From: Pseudomonas viridiflava
Lineage (GTDB): Bacteria > Pseudomonadota > Gammaproteobacteria > Pseudomonadales > Pseudomonadaceae
Length of the DNA stretch: 64,000 bases
Direction: 5' to 3'
Assembly (NCBI RefSeq): GCF_003702045.1
Contig: NZ_RBTP01000069.1
Location: 95,749 to 159,748 of the forward strand
A program made the position numbers and the translations under genes. Below are positions 43,188-52,529 of this stretch, piece by piece (position 1 is the first letter of the stretch; the number at the start of each line of letters is the position of its first letter). The notes under the pieces are model-generated. The model had not been told where the DNA came from and did no database searches. It was given only the letters and a program-made list of their open reading frames with translations.

Positions 43188-45197
43188 ATGTCCCGACTCA
43201 ATCCCCGGCAACGGGAAGCGGTGAACTACGTCGGCGGCCCTCTTTTGGTGCTCGCCGGTGCAGGCTCCGGCAAAACCAGTGTGATCACGCGCAAAATCGC
43301 GCACCTGATCCAGAACTGCGGCATCAAGGCTCAGTACATCGTCGCCATGACCTTTACCAACAAGGCCGCACGCGAGATGAAAGAGCGAGTCGGTACGCTG
43401 CTGCGCGCTGGCGAAGGACGCGGCCTGACGGTGTCGACGTTCCACAACCTGGGCCTGAACGTCATCCGCAAGGAGCACACGCGGCTGGGTTACAAGCCGG
43501 GCTTCTCGATCTTTGACGAGACTGACGTCAAGGCGCTGATGACCGACATCATGCAGAAAGAGTATTCGGGCGACGACGGCGTCGACGAAATCAAGAACAT
43601 GATCGGTGCGTGGAAAAACGACCTGATTCTGCCCGCCGAAGCGCTGGAAAACGCACGCAACCCCAAGGAACAGACTGCCGCCATCGTTTACACCCACTAT
43701 CAGCGCACGCTCAAAGCGTATAACGCGGTGGACTTCGACGACCTCATCCTGCTGCCGGTGAAGCTGTTCCAGGAACACGCCGACATTCTGGAAAAGTGGC
43801 AGAACAAGGTTCGCTACCTGCTGGTGGACGAATATCAGGACACCAATGCCAGCCAGTACCTGCTGGTCAAACTGCTGATCGGCACGCGCCATCAGTTCAC
43901 CGTGGTGGGCGATGACGACCAGTCGATCTACGCCTGGCGTGGCGCACGGCCCGAAAACCTGATGCTGCTCAAGGACGACTACCCGTCATTGAAAGTGGTG
44001 ATGCTGGAGCAGAATTACCGCTCCACCAGCCGCATCCTGCGCTGCGCCAACGTCCTGATCTCCAACAACCCGCACGAATTCGAGAAGCAGCTCTGGTCCG
44101 AAATGGGCCACGGCGACGAGATCCGGGTGATCCGCTGTCGCAACGAAGACGCCGAAGCCGAGCGCGTCGCCGTGGAAATTCTCACCCTGCACCTGCGCAC
44201 CGACCGGCCTTACAGCGACTTCGCCATCCTGTACCGCGGTAACTATCAGGCCAAGCTGATCGAGCTGAAACTGCAGCATCACCAGATTCCGTATCGGCTC
44301 TCGGGTGGCAACAGCTTCTTCGGCCGTCAGGAAGTGAAAGACCTGATGGCCTACTTCCGCCTGCTTGTGAACCCGGACGATGACAACGCCTTTCTGCGGG
44401 TCATCAACGTGCCGCGTCGGGAAATCGGCTCGACCACGCTGGAAAAGCTCGGTAATTACGCCACCGAGCGCAAGATTTCGATGTACGCCGCCACCGACGA
44501 AATCGGCCTGGGCGAGCATCTGGACAGCCGCTTCACTGATCGCCTGCAACGCTTCAAGCGCTGGATGGACGGCGTGCGCCAGCAATGCGCGCAGAACGAC
44601 CCTATCGCCGCGCTGCGCAGCATGGTCATGGACATCGATTACGAGAACTGGCTGCGCCAGAACAGCTCCAGCGAGAAAGCCGCCGACTACCGGATGAGTA
44701 ACGTCTGGTTCCTGATCGAAGCGTTGAAAAATACGCTTGAGAAGGACGAAGAAGGCGGCATGACCATTGAGGAAGCCATCGGCAAGCTGGTACTGCGCGA
44801 CATGCTCGAACGTCAGCAGGAAGAGGAAGACGGCGCTGAAGGTGTGCAGATGATGACCTTGCACGCCTCCAAGGGCCTGGAGTTTCCTTACGTGTTCATC
44901 ATGGGCATGGAAGAGGAAATCCTGCCTCACCGCTCCAGCATCGAAGCCGACACTATCGAAGAAGAGCGCCGCCTGGCCTACGTGGGCATCACCCGTGCGC
45001 GCCAGACCCTGGCCTTTACCTTCGCCGCCAAGCGCAAGCAGTACGGCGAGATCATCGACTGCGCACCAAGCCGCTTTCTGGATGAGCTCCCGCCTGACGA
45101 TCTGGCCTGGGAAGGCAACGACGATACCCCGACCGAGGTCAAGGCGGTGCGCGGCAATACGGCGCTGGCAGATATACGGGCAATGCTGAAACGCTGA
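43188..45197 (+). CDS. rep: ATP-dependent DNA helicase Rep
   Basis: A 669-residue SF1A helicase that removes proteins ahead of the replisome. Walker A is GAGSGKT (24-30). Motif Ia is MTFTNKAAREMKERV, motif II is LLVDEYQDTN, motif III is VGDDDQSIYAWRGA, motif IV is QNYRST and motif VI is RRLAYVGITRARQTL. Length and the C-terminal ALADIRAMLKR fit Rep rather than UvrD. ATG 43188 starts the conserved MSRLNPRQREAV. Confidence 0.96.
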   Translation: MSRLNPRQREAVNYVGGPLLVLAGAGSGKTSVITRKIAHLIQNCGIKAQYIVAMTFTNKAAREMKERVGTLLRAGEGRGLTVSTFHNLGLNVIRKEHTRLGYKPGFSIFDETDVKALMTDIMQKEYSGDDGVDEIKNMIGAWKNDLILPAEALENARNPKEQTAAIVYTHYQRTLKAYNAVDFDDLILLPVKLFQEHADILEKWQNKVRYLLVDEYQDTNASQYLLVKLLIGTRHQFTVVGDDDQSIYAWRGARPENLMLLKDDYPSLKVVMLEQNYRSTSRILRCANVLISNNPHEFEKQLWSEMGHGDEIRVIRCRNEDAEAERVAVEILTLHLRTDRPYSDFAILYRGNYQAKLIELKLQHHQIPYRLSGGNSFFGRQEVKDLMAYFRLLVNPDDDNAFLRVINVPRREIGSTTLEKLGNYATERKISMYAATDEIGLGEHLDSRFTDRLQRFKRWMDGVRQQCAQNDPIAALRSMVMDIDYENWLRQNSSSEKAADYRMSNVWFLIEALKNTLEKDEEGGMTIEEAIGKLVLRDMLERQQEEEDGAEGVQMMTLHASKGLEFPYVFIMGMEEEILPHRSSIEADTIEEERRLAYVGITRARQTLAFTFAAKRKQYGEIIDCAPSRFLDELPPDDLAWEGNDDTPTEVKAVRGNTALADIRAMLKR

Positions 45198-45249
45198 CCG
45201 GTACAAGAATCGATCATTTATTGCGCAATGGCGCAGCCAAGGAACCGAA

Positions 45250-45819
45250 GTGGAAGCACTGCACAAGAAGATTCGCGAAGAAGGCATCGTATTGTCCGAC
45301 CAGGTCTTGAAGGTCGATGCGTTTCTCAACCACCAGATCGATCCGGCATTGATGAAAGCCATCGGCGACGAGTTCGCCCGGCTGTTCGCCGATTCGGGCG
45401 TCACCAAAATCGTCACCATCGAAGCCTCGGGCATCGCGCCTGCGGTAATGGCGGGCCTGAACATGGGCGTGCCGGTGATCTTCGCCCGCAAGCATCAGTC
45501 GCTGACCCTGACCGAAAACCTGCTGTCGGCGTCGGTGTACTCCTTCACCAAACAGGTCGAAAGCACCGTCGCCATCTCGCCGCGTCACCTGAGCAGCGAC
45601 GACCATGTGCTGATCATCGATGACTTCCTGGCCAACGGCAAAGCCTCACAGGCCCTGATTTCGATCATCAAGCAGGCGGGCGCAACCGTTGCCGGGCTGG
45701 GTATCGTGATCGAGAAGTCCTTCCAGGGTGGTCGCGCCGAGCTGGACGCACAGGGCTATCGCGTCGAGTCACTGGCTCGGGTCCAATCGCTGGCTGACGG
45801 CGTCGTCACCTTCAAATAA
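45250..45819 (+). CDS. xpt: Xanthine phosphoribosyltransferase
   Basis: A 189-residue purine salvage enzyme making XMP from xanthine and PRPP. The PRPP-binding loop is VLIIDDFLANGKA, and the LKVDAFLNHQIDPALMK N-terminal segment is characteristic of Xpt. GTG 45250 (MEALHKKIREEG) is the family start. It lies 52 bp downstream of rep, as in P. aeruginosa. No purine riboswitch-like structure was recognised upstream. Confidence 0.95.
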   Translation: MEALHKKIREEGIVLSDQVLKVDAFLNHQIDPALMKAIGDEFARLFADSGVTKIVTIEASGIAPAVMAGLNMGVPVIFARKHQSLTLTENLLSASVYSFTKQVESTVAISPRHLSSDDHVLIIDDFLANGKASQALISIIKQAGATVAGLGIVIEKSFQGGRAELDAQGYRVESLARVQSLADGVVTFK

Positions 45820-45825
45820 CGCTGC

Positions 45826-47145
45826 TCAGTTCAACACACCGAGCGTGCGCAGCCGTCGATACAGGGTGCGCTCGCTCAAGCCCAGCTCTTTCGCCAGCTC
45901 GCTGCGCGAGCCCTGAAATACGCGAAGCGCGTGGGCCAGCTTGTCCAGCCCGTCGTCCTGACGGCGATGGGGCATGCGCCCCGCGTCACCAGGCCCGCGC
46001 ACATCGTCCGGCAGGTCCTGCACGCGAATCACGCCGTCATCCGTGAACAATCGAGCGCGTTCGAGAATATTGCGCAATTCACGGATATTGCCGGGGTAGC
46101 TGTACAGCCGGAGCAGCTTCATGGCTTCGGGGTCTATACGCGGCGCAGCACCTTGGGCGTTGCGTTGCAGCAGGCTGTCGATCAGCAACGCCAGGTCGTC
46201 GGTGCGTTCGCGTAGCGCGGGCAGGCGGATCGGGAAGGCGCTGATGCGATAGAACAGGTCCTGCCGGAAACTGCCCTCGGCCACCATGTCCTTGAGCGGT
46301 TTGTGGGTGGCGGTCACCAGCCGAAAATCCGAATGCACCGTTCTCAGGCTGCCCACCGGCCGAAAGCTGCCCGACTCGATCAGCCGCAGCAGTTTGACCT
46401 GCATGGCCAACGGCACTTCGCCAATTTCATCGAGAAACAGCGTGCCGCCATGCGCCGCTTCGGCCAGGCCGATCTTGCGTTGCAGCGCACCGGTGAACGC
46501 GCCCTTCTCGTAGCCGAACAGCTCGCTCTCCAGCAACGATTCCGTCAGCCCCGTGCAGTCCACCACCACCAGCGGGCCTGCGGATCTTGAGCTGCTGGCA
46601 TGCAGCGCACGCGCGAACAGCTCTTTGCCGGTGCCCGACTCGCCTTGCAGCAGCACGGGAATCTGCGCGGGCGCAGCGCGTTGCAGCGCCGCCAGAACCT
46701 CCTTGAACGCAGTTGAACGACCCACCAGCCCATGCTGTTGCGGCTGAACCGAAGCCACTGCCACGGAGCTCAATCGTTCGACATAAGCAATGACCTCGCC
46801 CTGACCGTCCAAGATCGGACGCAGTTCGACATCCACATGCTCGGGGCCACGCGGGGTATGGTGAATGTGCAGCAAACGCTCAGGAAGCCTGGTTTCATAA
46901 GCCTTGCGCATGGGGCAATGCTCGCCGGCCTGGTCACAAGGCACGGCGTATTGATGCGACACCCGATAGCATTTCTCGCCCACATGCGGCACGCCCTCGA
47001 CCCCGAACTGACGCTGGTAGGCAGTGTTGGCAGCGATGATGTTGTAGTCGGTGTCCAGAACGATGGTGGGGCGCGCATCGTGCTCAAGGTAGGACACCAG
47101 TGACTGCATGCGGCTGCCGGGAGCGTCGGTGGCGATGAGGGACAT
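45826..47145 (-). CDS. fisR: Sigma-54-dependent activator, FisR-like sulfane-sulfur sensor
   Basis: A 439-residue enhancer-binding protein. The PAS-like N-terminal sensory domain carries Cys59, Cys70 and Cys77 (spacing 11 and 7, the same as Cys53/64/71 of Cupriavidus FisR, which senses polysulfide). The AAA+ core has Walker A GESGTGKE, the sigma-54-contacting GAFTGA loop and LFLDEIGEV. A Fis-type HTH ends the protein (RSELAKELGLSERTLYRRLRTLG). It is divergent from persulfide dioxygenase, SQR and TauE genes. ATG 47145 (MSLIATDAPGS) is chosen; the upstream extension is unsupported. Confidence 0.88.
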   Translation of the reverse strand: MSLIATDAPGSRMQSLVSYLEHDARPTIVLDTDYNIIAANTAYQRQFGVEGVPHVGEKCYRVSHQYAVPCDQAGEHCPMRKAYETRLPERLLHIHHTPRGPEHVDVELRPILDGQGEVIAYVERLSSVAVASVQPQQHGLVGRSTAFKEVLAALQRAAPAQIPVLLQGESGTGKELFARALHASSSRSAGPLVVVDCTGLTESLLESELFGYEKGAFTGALQRKIGLAEAAHGGTLFLDEIGEVPLAMQVKLLRLIESGSFRPVGSLRTVHSDFRLVTATHKPLKDMVAEGSFRQDLFYRISAFPIRLPALRERTDDLALLIDSLLQRNAQGAAPRIDPEAMKLLRLYSYPGNIRELRNILERARLFTDDGVIRVQDLPDDVRGPGDAGRMPHRRQDDGLDKLAHALRVFQGSRSELAKELGLSERTLYRRLRTLGVLN

Positions 47146-47196
47146 GAAGCTTCCTGTTCGAGTCAGCGTAAGTGCTGCACAGCTTATCTCATCGCC

Positions 47197-47244
47197 CTGC
47201 CATTGACTGCCATTTACTGCCAACGCTCTGCCAAAAACTGGCAG
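47197..47244. promoter_or_regulatory. Phased CTGCCA repeats, probable FisR enhancer site
   Basis: CTGCCA occurs at 47197, 47207, 47217 and 47228, spaced 10, 10 and 11 bp, so on one face of the helix. The last one pairs with TGGCAG (47239-47244) as an inverted repeat CTGCCA-N5-TGGCAG. They lie 51 bp upstream of the fisR start and about 90-135 bp upstream of the -24/-12 element, a normal enhancer position. Confidence 0.6.
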
Positions 47245-47331
47245 CTCACGCCCCTATAGACCGCGTACGTCTCTATGGCCCAAACCCATAAGGTGTCCGG
47301 TTTTATAGGGGTTTGGCGCATTTACGATTCG

Positions 47332-47348
47332 TTGGCATGTTACTTGTT
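47332..47348 (+). promoter_or_regulatory. Sigma-54 (-24/-12) promoter of the sulfide-oxidation operon
   Basis: TTGGCATGTTACTTGTT matches the TGGCAYG-N4-TTGC consensus except for the final C. The start codon of the dioxygenase is about 75 bp downstream. The activator type encoded next door requires sigma-54, which supports the site. Confidence 0.7.
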
Positions 47349-47423
47349 ACATCTATCACTAACTGCCAACCGCCTTGCCTGCCAGCGCGGGTTTCGAGCG
47401 ATTTACAGCCAGGAGATTCGAAG

Positions 47424-48308
47424 ATGATCATCGGTGAAACGCTATACGTCGAAGCGCTGTTCGACAGCCAGACCTGGACCGTCAGCTATCTGGTGATGGA
47501 CCTGCCCAGCAAGCAGTGCGCAATCATCGACAGCGTGCTCGACTACGACCCCAAGTCCGGCCGTACCCGCACAGAGTCTGCAGACCGGATGATCGCGCGC
47601 GTGCGGGCCTTGCAGGCCTCGGTGCAATGGATTCTGGAAACCCACGTGCATGCCGACCATCTGTCTGCAGCGGCTTATCTGAAAGATAAACTTACCGGGC
47701 AGATTGCCATTGGCCGGCACATTACTCAGGTTCAGGAGACGTTTGGCGAGCTGTTCAACGCACCCGCCGACTTCGCCCGCAACGGCAGCCAGTTCGATGT
47801 GCTGCTGGACGATGGGGCGACATTCGCCATTGGCTCGCTGAAAGCAAAAGCCCTGCACACCCCCGGGCACACCCCTGCCTGCATGAGCTATCTGGTCGAG
47901 ATCGGCGGACAAACCGTGGCATTTGTCGGCGATACGCTGTTCATGCCCGACTACGGCACCGCCCGCTGCGACTTCCCCGGTGCCAGTGCGCGTACCTTGT
48001 ATCGCTCGATCCGCAAGCTTCTGGACCTGCCACCGCAAACTCTGCTGTTCATGTGCCACGACTACCTGCCCGATGGCCGGGAACTCAAGTACATGACCAC
48101 CGTGGCCGAACAGCGCGCCAGCAACATCCATGTGCGCGACGGCATTGATGAAGACGCCTTCGTCAGCATGCGCGAAGCCCGCGACGCGACGCTGGAAATG
48201 CCGGTGCTCATGCTGCCCTCGGTCCAGGTCAACATGCGCTGCGGCCACTTTCCGGAGCCGGAGGAAAACGGCGTGCGCTACCTGAAGATCCCGCTTAACG
48301 CCCTTTGA
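47424..48308 (+). CDS. Persulfide dioxygenase, metallo-beta-lactamase fold
   Basis: A 294-residue ETHE1/Blh-type non-haem iron dioxygenase that oxidises glutathione persulfide to sulfite. Metal ligands lie in LETHVHADHLSAA (His74, His76, Asp78, His79), in HTPGHTPACMSY, VGDTLFMPDYGTARCDFPG and CHDY. The NxGxAR-like TARCDF segment is typical of persulfide dioxygenases. AGGAG lies a few bases before ATG 47424. It is first gene of the sulfide operon. Confidence 0.9.
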   Translation: MIIGETLYVEALFDSQTWTVSYLVMDLPSKQCAIIDSVLDYDPKSGRTRTESADRMIARVRALQASVQWILETHVHADHLSAAAYLKDKLTGQIAIGRHITQVQETFGELFNAPADFARNGSQFDVLLDDGATFAIGSLKAKALHTPGHTPACMSYLVEIGGQTVAFVGDTLFMPDYGTARCDFPGASARTLYRSIRKLLDLPPQTLLFMCHDYLPDGRELKYMTTVAEQRASNIHVRDGIDEDAFVSMREARDATLEMPVLMLPSVQVNMRCGHFPEPEENGVRYLKIPLNAL

Positions 48309-48334
48309 GCCCAGCCCTTTTTGGAAGACCTGTC

Positions 48335-49588
48335 ATGAATGCCCCAGCAGTAACCTGTCAGATTCTGATCGTCGGTGCCGGTGCCGCCGGTATCTCTACG
48401 GCGGCAAGCCTGCTTGCCCGCGATAAAAACCTGAGTATTACCCTGATCGACCCAGCCGAAACGCACTATTACCAACCCGGTTGGACGATGCTCGGCGCAG
48501 GTATTTTCACGCCCGAAACCACAGCCCGCAGCATGGCATCGCTGATACCCAAGGGGGTGAACTGGATCAAAGCGGCGGTGGCGACCTTCGAACCGCAGGA
48601 CAACCGCGTGACTCTGCAAGACGGCCGCACGCTGGGTTATCAACAACTGGTGGTCTGCCCCGGCCTCAAGCTGGACTGGGCAGCCATTGACGGGCTGGTG
48701 GAAACACTCGGCGCCAACGGCGTGACCTCCAACTATCGCTACGATCTGGCGCCCTACACCTGGAAGCTGGTGCAAGACCTGAAACAGGGGCGTGCGCTGT
48801 TTACCCAACCGCCGATGCCGATCAAATGCGCGGGAGCGCCGCAGAAGGCCATGTACCTGTCTTGCGACCACTGGCGCAAGGCCGGTCGACAGGACCAGAT
48901 CAAGACGCAGTTTTTCAATGCCGGAGCCGTGCTGTTCGGGGTCGCGGACTACGTTCCCGCCCTGATGCGCTATGTCGACCGCTACAACATCGACCTCCAG
49001 TTCAGCCACAAGCTGGTGGCAGTCGATGGGCCCGGCAAACGGGCAACATTTGTCCGCACCGGGCCTGAAGGCGTGAGTGAAACCGTCGAGCAGAGCTTTG
49101 AGATGCTGCACGTGGTGCCGCCACAGACCGCGCCGGATTTCATTCGCTCAAGCCCGTTGGCGGATGCGGCGGGTTGGGTGGATGTGGATCCGGCCACGCT
49201 TAGGCATCGACAGTTCACCAATGTGCACGGCTTGGGTGACGCCACCAACACCAGCAATGCCAAGACCGCGGCAGCCGCTCGAAAGCAGGCGCCCGTGGTT
49301 GCCCATAACGTACTGGTCGCGTTGGGTCGCCTGGCCGACCTGGTTATCTACGACGGCTACGGCTCATGCCCGCTGACGGTCGAGAAAGGCAAAATCGTAC
49401 TCGCCGAGTTTCTGTATGGCGGCAAAGTCGCGCCGAGCTTTCCGCTCTGGCTGCTCAACGGACGTCAGCCAACCCGACTGGCGTGGTGGCTGAAAGAACG
49501 TGTGCTACCGCCCCTGTACTGGCACGGCATGCTCAAAGGCCGCGAGTGGCTGGCCAAACCTGAAAGGGCTGCTGCTGAACATGGATGA
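48335..49588 (+). CDS. sqr: Type II sulfide:quinone oxidoreductase
   Basis: A 417-residue FAD enzyme that oxidises sulfide and passes electrons to quinone. The dinucleotide fold is QILIVGAGAAGISTAASLLA (residues 9-28). The redox cysteine pair is Cys165 in IKCAGAPQKAMYLS and Cys345 in GYGSCPL, similar in spacing to human SQOR. The FAD-binding GLGDATNTSNAKTAAAARKQAPVV segment is present. The C-terminus has an amphipathic membrane-binding region (FPLWLLNGRQPTRLAWWLKERVLPPLYW). ATG 48335 is preferred to an upstream in-frame ATG. It follows the dioxygenase closely. Confidence 0.9.
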   Translation: MNAPAVTCQILIVGAGAAGISTAASLLARDKNLSITLIDPAETHYYQPGWTMLGAGIFTPETTARSMASLIPKGVNWIKAAVATFEPQDNRVTLQDGRTLGYQQLVVCPGLKLDWAAIDGLVETLGANGVTSNYRYDLAPYTWKLVQDLKQGRALFTQPPMPIKCAGAPQKAMYLSCDHWRKAGRQDQIKTQFFNAGAVLFGVADYVPALMRYVDRYNIDLQFSHKLVAVDGPGKRATFVRTGPEGVSETVEQSFEMLHVVPPQTAPDFIRSSPLADAAGWVDVDPATLRHRQFTNVHGLGDATNTSNAKTAAAARKQAPVVAHNVLVALGRLADLVIYDGYGSCPLTVEKGKIVLAEFLYGGKVAPSFPLWLLNGRQPTRLAWWLKERVLPPLYWHGMLKGREWLAKPERAAAEHG

Positions 49589-50399
49589 GCATCAACTGTT
49601 GGGCGCGGGCCTGGGTGCGATCATTGGTGCAGTGCTGGCATTGACCGGCGCAGGCGGCGGCATTCTTGCGGTGCCGTTGCTGGTGTTCGGGCTGGGGCTG
49701 TCGATTGTCGAGGCAGCGCCGGTCGGTTTGCTGGCAGTAGGCATGGCAGCGGGCGTAGGCGCCATACTGGGCTTGCGTCAGGGCATTGTTCGTTATCGTG
49801 CAGCGGCTTATATCGCCGGGATCGGGGTGTTGCTGGCGCCCTTCGGGCTGTGGCTGGCGCACCGCCTGCCCAATGCACCGTTGGCGCTGATTTTCTCAGG
49901 CGTGCTGCTGTACGCCTGCGTACGCATGTTGGTCCGGGCACAACGCGAACTGCGCGACGGAAAACCCGCCCCACGCGCCGCCGTGCTGCCTTGCGTACTC
50001 AACCCTCTGCAAGGTCGCCTGCGCTGGACCATGCCCTGCCTGCGCGCGCTGACGATGACTGGCATAGGCTCGGGACTACTGTCCGGCCTGCTCGGCGTGG
50101 GCGGTGGTTTCGTGATAGTGCCTGCACTGACGCGTTACACCGACCTGGACATGAAAAGCGTCATGGCGACCTCGCTGGCAGTGATCGCACTGGTGTCGAC
50201 CGGCAGCGTCATCAGCGCCTCGCTGAGCGGTGTGATGCACTGGAGCATCGGGCTGCCGTTTGCACTGGGTGCGATGATCGGCCTGCTGGCGGGCAGGCAA
50301 ATATCGCGCTACCTGGCAGGGCCGCGCTTGCAGCAATTGTTTGCTGCCTGCGGAATTGTGGCCGCTGGCCTGTTGGTGATGTCGGTGCTGCAGGGCTGA
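49581..50399 (+). CDS. TauE/SafE family sulfite exporter
   Basis: A 272-residue, about eight-helix membrane protein of the TauE/SafE family. The repeat motifs GAIIGAVLALTGAGGGILAVPLLVFGLGLS and GSGLLSGLLGVGGGFVIVPAL are both present. In this operon it likely exports sulfite produced from persulfide oxidation (inference from context). Its start overlaps the sqr stop by 8 bp, so it is translationally linked. Confidence 0.88.
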   Translation: MDEHQLLGAGLGAIIGAVLALTGAGGGILAVPLLVFGLGLSIVEAAPVGLLAVGMAAGVGAILGLRQGIVRYRAAAYIAGIGVLLAPFGLWLAHRLPNAPLALIFSGVLLYACVRMLVRAQRELRDGKPAPRAAVLPCVLNPLQGRLRWTMPCLRALTMTGIGSGLLSGLLGVGGGFVIVPALTRYTDLDMKSVMATSLAVIALVSTGSVISASLSGVMHWSIGLPFALGAMIGLLAGRQISRYLAGPRLQQLFAACGIVAAGLLVMSVLQG

Positions 50400-50408
50400 T
50401 AATCCTGC

Positions 50409-50462
50409 CCATGCTCTGCGTCACATCCCGGAGCGTACCGCGCAGAAGCGGGGAACGATCAT
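50409..50462. repeat. Degenerate dispersed intergenic repeat, copy 2
   Basis: CATGCTCTGCGTCACATC...GGAGCGTACCGCGCAGAAGC ends in GGGGAACGATCAT. It shares the CTCTGCGTCAC and GGAACGATCA words of the family seen at 23739, 52530 and 63841. It lies just past the TauE gene. Confidence 0.4.
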
Positions 50463-52381
50463 TGGGCGGTATTCTGCAATCCGGCCAGCAGCAGCCTTTG
50501 ATACAGCTCCTCTCGTAAACCCTGCGGCTGGTCGAGTTGCATGCGCTGTAAGTGTTCGGGATAGGCCTCGGGTTCTGGCGCGTCCAGGGTCGCTTTGCCC
50601 AGTTCCAGAATCTCGGTGACCTTGAATTTGCCTTTGAGCCAGTTCAGCGCCCTCAATAAATCACGTTCCTCTGGCGTAAAGTCGCAGCCCAGCGGGTATT
50701 CGGTAAACAGCGATGGATGACGCGTTGCGATGTCCTTCAGGCGTTCCGGCGTGTTCTGGGTAAAGCGAGGGTCCAGACTGAAGTGCTTCGGCAGCTTACC
50801 GGCCTTTTGCGCCTGCTCGATCAGGCCAGGCTGAAAGCGCGAATCGCTGATGTTCAGCAGGCGCTCGATCACCGTTGCATCGGTCTGACCACGCAGGTCG
50901 GCGATGCCGTACTCGGTCACGACGATGTCACGCAGATGCCGGGGAATGGTTGTGTGGCCGTATTCCCAAACGATATTGGAGCTTGTCTCGCCACCCGATT
51001 CCCGCCAGCTGCGCAGCATCAGAATGGAGCGGGCATCTTCAAGTGCGTGCGCCTGGGCCACGAAATTGTATTGCCCGCCCACGCCGCTGAGCACGCGCCC
51101 ATCTTCCAACTGATCGGCCACCGCCGCGCCCATCAGGGTAACGGTGAACGCGCTGTTGATGAACCGCGCATCACGGCGTTGCAGACGCTTGAGTTCTTCA
51201 TGGCCATACAGTTCGTTGATGTAGCTGATGGCGGTCATGTTGAATTGCGCCAGACGCTCAGCGGGCAGCTCGCGCAGTCGCTCGTAGAAACTGGTCGGGC
51301 CGAGGAAGAAGCCGCCGTGCACCACGACGCCATCGGGGTGGGCGTTTTCATCCAGCGTGCCCATGTTGGCCAGCCGTTGCAGCTCTGCGTCGGGATAGAC
51401 CTTGCGCCGAATGATCCCGGCATCGGCCAGCACCAACAGCCCGTTGACGAACATTTCACTGCACCCGTAAAGACCGCTGGCAAACGGCTGCATTCCGCCC
51501 TCACGATCGATCAGGGTTTGCCAGTTGCTCATGTTCAACTCGGCCAGCAGCGCACGCCACGTGTCATTGTCCGCCTGGCGCGCCAGCAGCGCGCCGGTCA
51601 ACGCATCGCCCATTGAGCCGATGCCGATCTGCAAGGTGCCACCGTCACGCACCAGCGTGCTGGCGTGCAGGCCGATCAGATGGTCCTGATAGCCCACCGG
51701 CATGTTGGGCGTTGAAAACAACGTACTGCGCTCCTCCTCGTCCAGCAACAGGTCGAACGCCACTTCGTCCAGCTCGGAGTCGCCGGGCATATACGGCAGG
51801 TCGGCATGCACCTGCCCCAGCATCAGAATGGTCTCCCCCGCTGCACGGCGCTTGGCGATCATGGGCAGCAGGTCCAGCGTCACATCGGGGTTGCAACTCA
51901 AACTCAGCCTGCCCGGCCGCTGATCGTCACGGGCCACCAGTTGCGCCACCAGATTCAGACCGCTGGCGTTGATGTCCCGGGCGGCGTGGCTGTAATTGCT
52001 GCTCACGTAATCCTGCTGGGCAGACTCGCTGTTGAGCAGGCTGCCCGGTTGCATGAAGAACTGCTGAACGCGAATGTTGCCTGGCAGGCTGTCACGGCGC
52101 AGTGCCGTCAGGAAATCGAGTTCGGGATAATCACCGAAAATGCGCTCCAGAAACGGTTCCAGAAAGCGCGCCTGCAAGCCCTCGCCAGGCGTGGGTCGGC
52201 CCAGGCTCAACGCGGTATAGATCGTCAAACGCCGTTCGGGCAATTCACTGATCCGTTGATACAGCGCGTTGACGAATCGATTGGGCTTGCCCAACCCAAG
52301 CGGCATGCCGAGGTGGATATGCTCGGGCAACTGCGACAGTACGTGATCGACGGCGTGCTCAATGGAACAGGACTGCGGCAT
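50459..52381 (-). CDS. Acetyl-CoA hydrolase/transferase family protein
   Basis: A 640-residue protein of the class I CoA-transferase superfamily (AcCoA_hydro/AcCoA_hyd_C). The C-terminal half has GVGGQYNFVAQAHALEDARSILMLRS and TEYGIADLRGQTDATVIERLLNISD, the family signatures, with an N-terminal LQIGIGSMGDALTGALLA segment near 255-272. The length exceeds the usual 430-510 residues, with extra sequence N-terminal and near 155-250. Substrate CoA ester unknown. ATG 52381. Situated between the sulfide cassette and cytochrome c5. Confidence 0.85.
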   Translation of the reverse strand: MPQSCSIEHAVDHVLSQLPEHIHLGMPLGLGKPNRFVNALYQRISELPERRLTIYTALSLGRPTPGEGLQARFLEPFLERIFGDYPELDFLTALRRDSLPGNIRVQQFFMQPGSLLNSESAQQDYVSSNYSHAARDINASGLNLVAQLVARDDQRPGRLSLSCNPDVTLDLLPMIAKRRAAGETILMLGQVHADLPYMPGDSELDEVAFDLLLDEEERSTLFSTPNMPVGYQDHLIGLHASTLVRDGGTLQIGIGSMGDALTGALLARQADNDTWRALLAELNMSNWQTLIDREGGMQPFASGLYGCSEMFVNGLLVLADAGIIRRKVYPDAELQRLANMGTLDENAHPDGVVVHGGFFLGPTSFYERLRELPAERLAQFNMTAISYINELYGHEELKRLQRRDARFINSAFTVTLMGAAVADQLEDGRVLSGVGGQYNFVAQAHALEDARSILMLRSWRESGGETSSNIVWEYGHTTIPRHLRDIVVTEYGIADLRGQTDATVIERLLNISDSRFQPGLIEQAQKAGKLPKHFSLDPRFTQNTPERLKDIATRHPSLFTEYPLGCDFTPEERDLLRALNWLKGKFKVTEILELGKATLDAPEPEAYPEHLQRMQLDQPQGLREELYQRLLLAGLQNTAQ

Positions 52382-52529
52382 CCCAGCTCTCCTGAATGGT
52401 TATTGGATGCAGCTTGGACAGGTGCGGGCAGGAAAGTGCTGCGTGGCGTGTGATTTGATCGTTGCAGGCTCTGCACTCCGCGTTGCACACCGGCCCTCAC
52501 GGAAGGAATGCGGTGATGACCGTTCTCAT

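Noticed and set aside
43986..45491. A 501-codon minus-strand frame
   Set aside because: It is antisense to rep and xpt and lacks any family signature.
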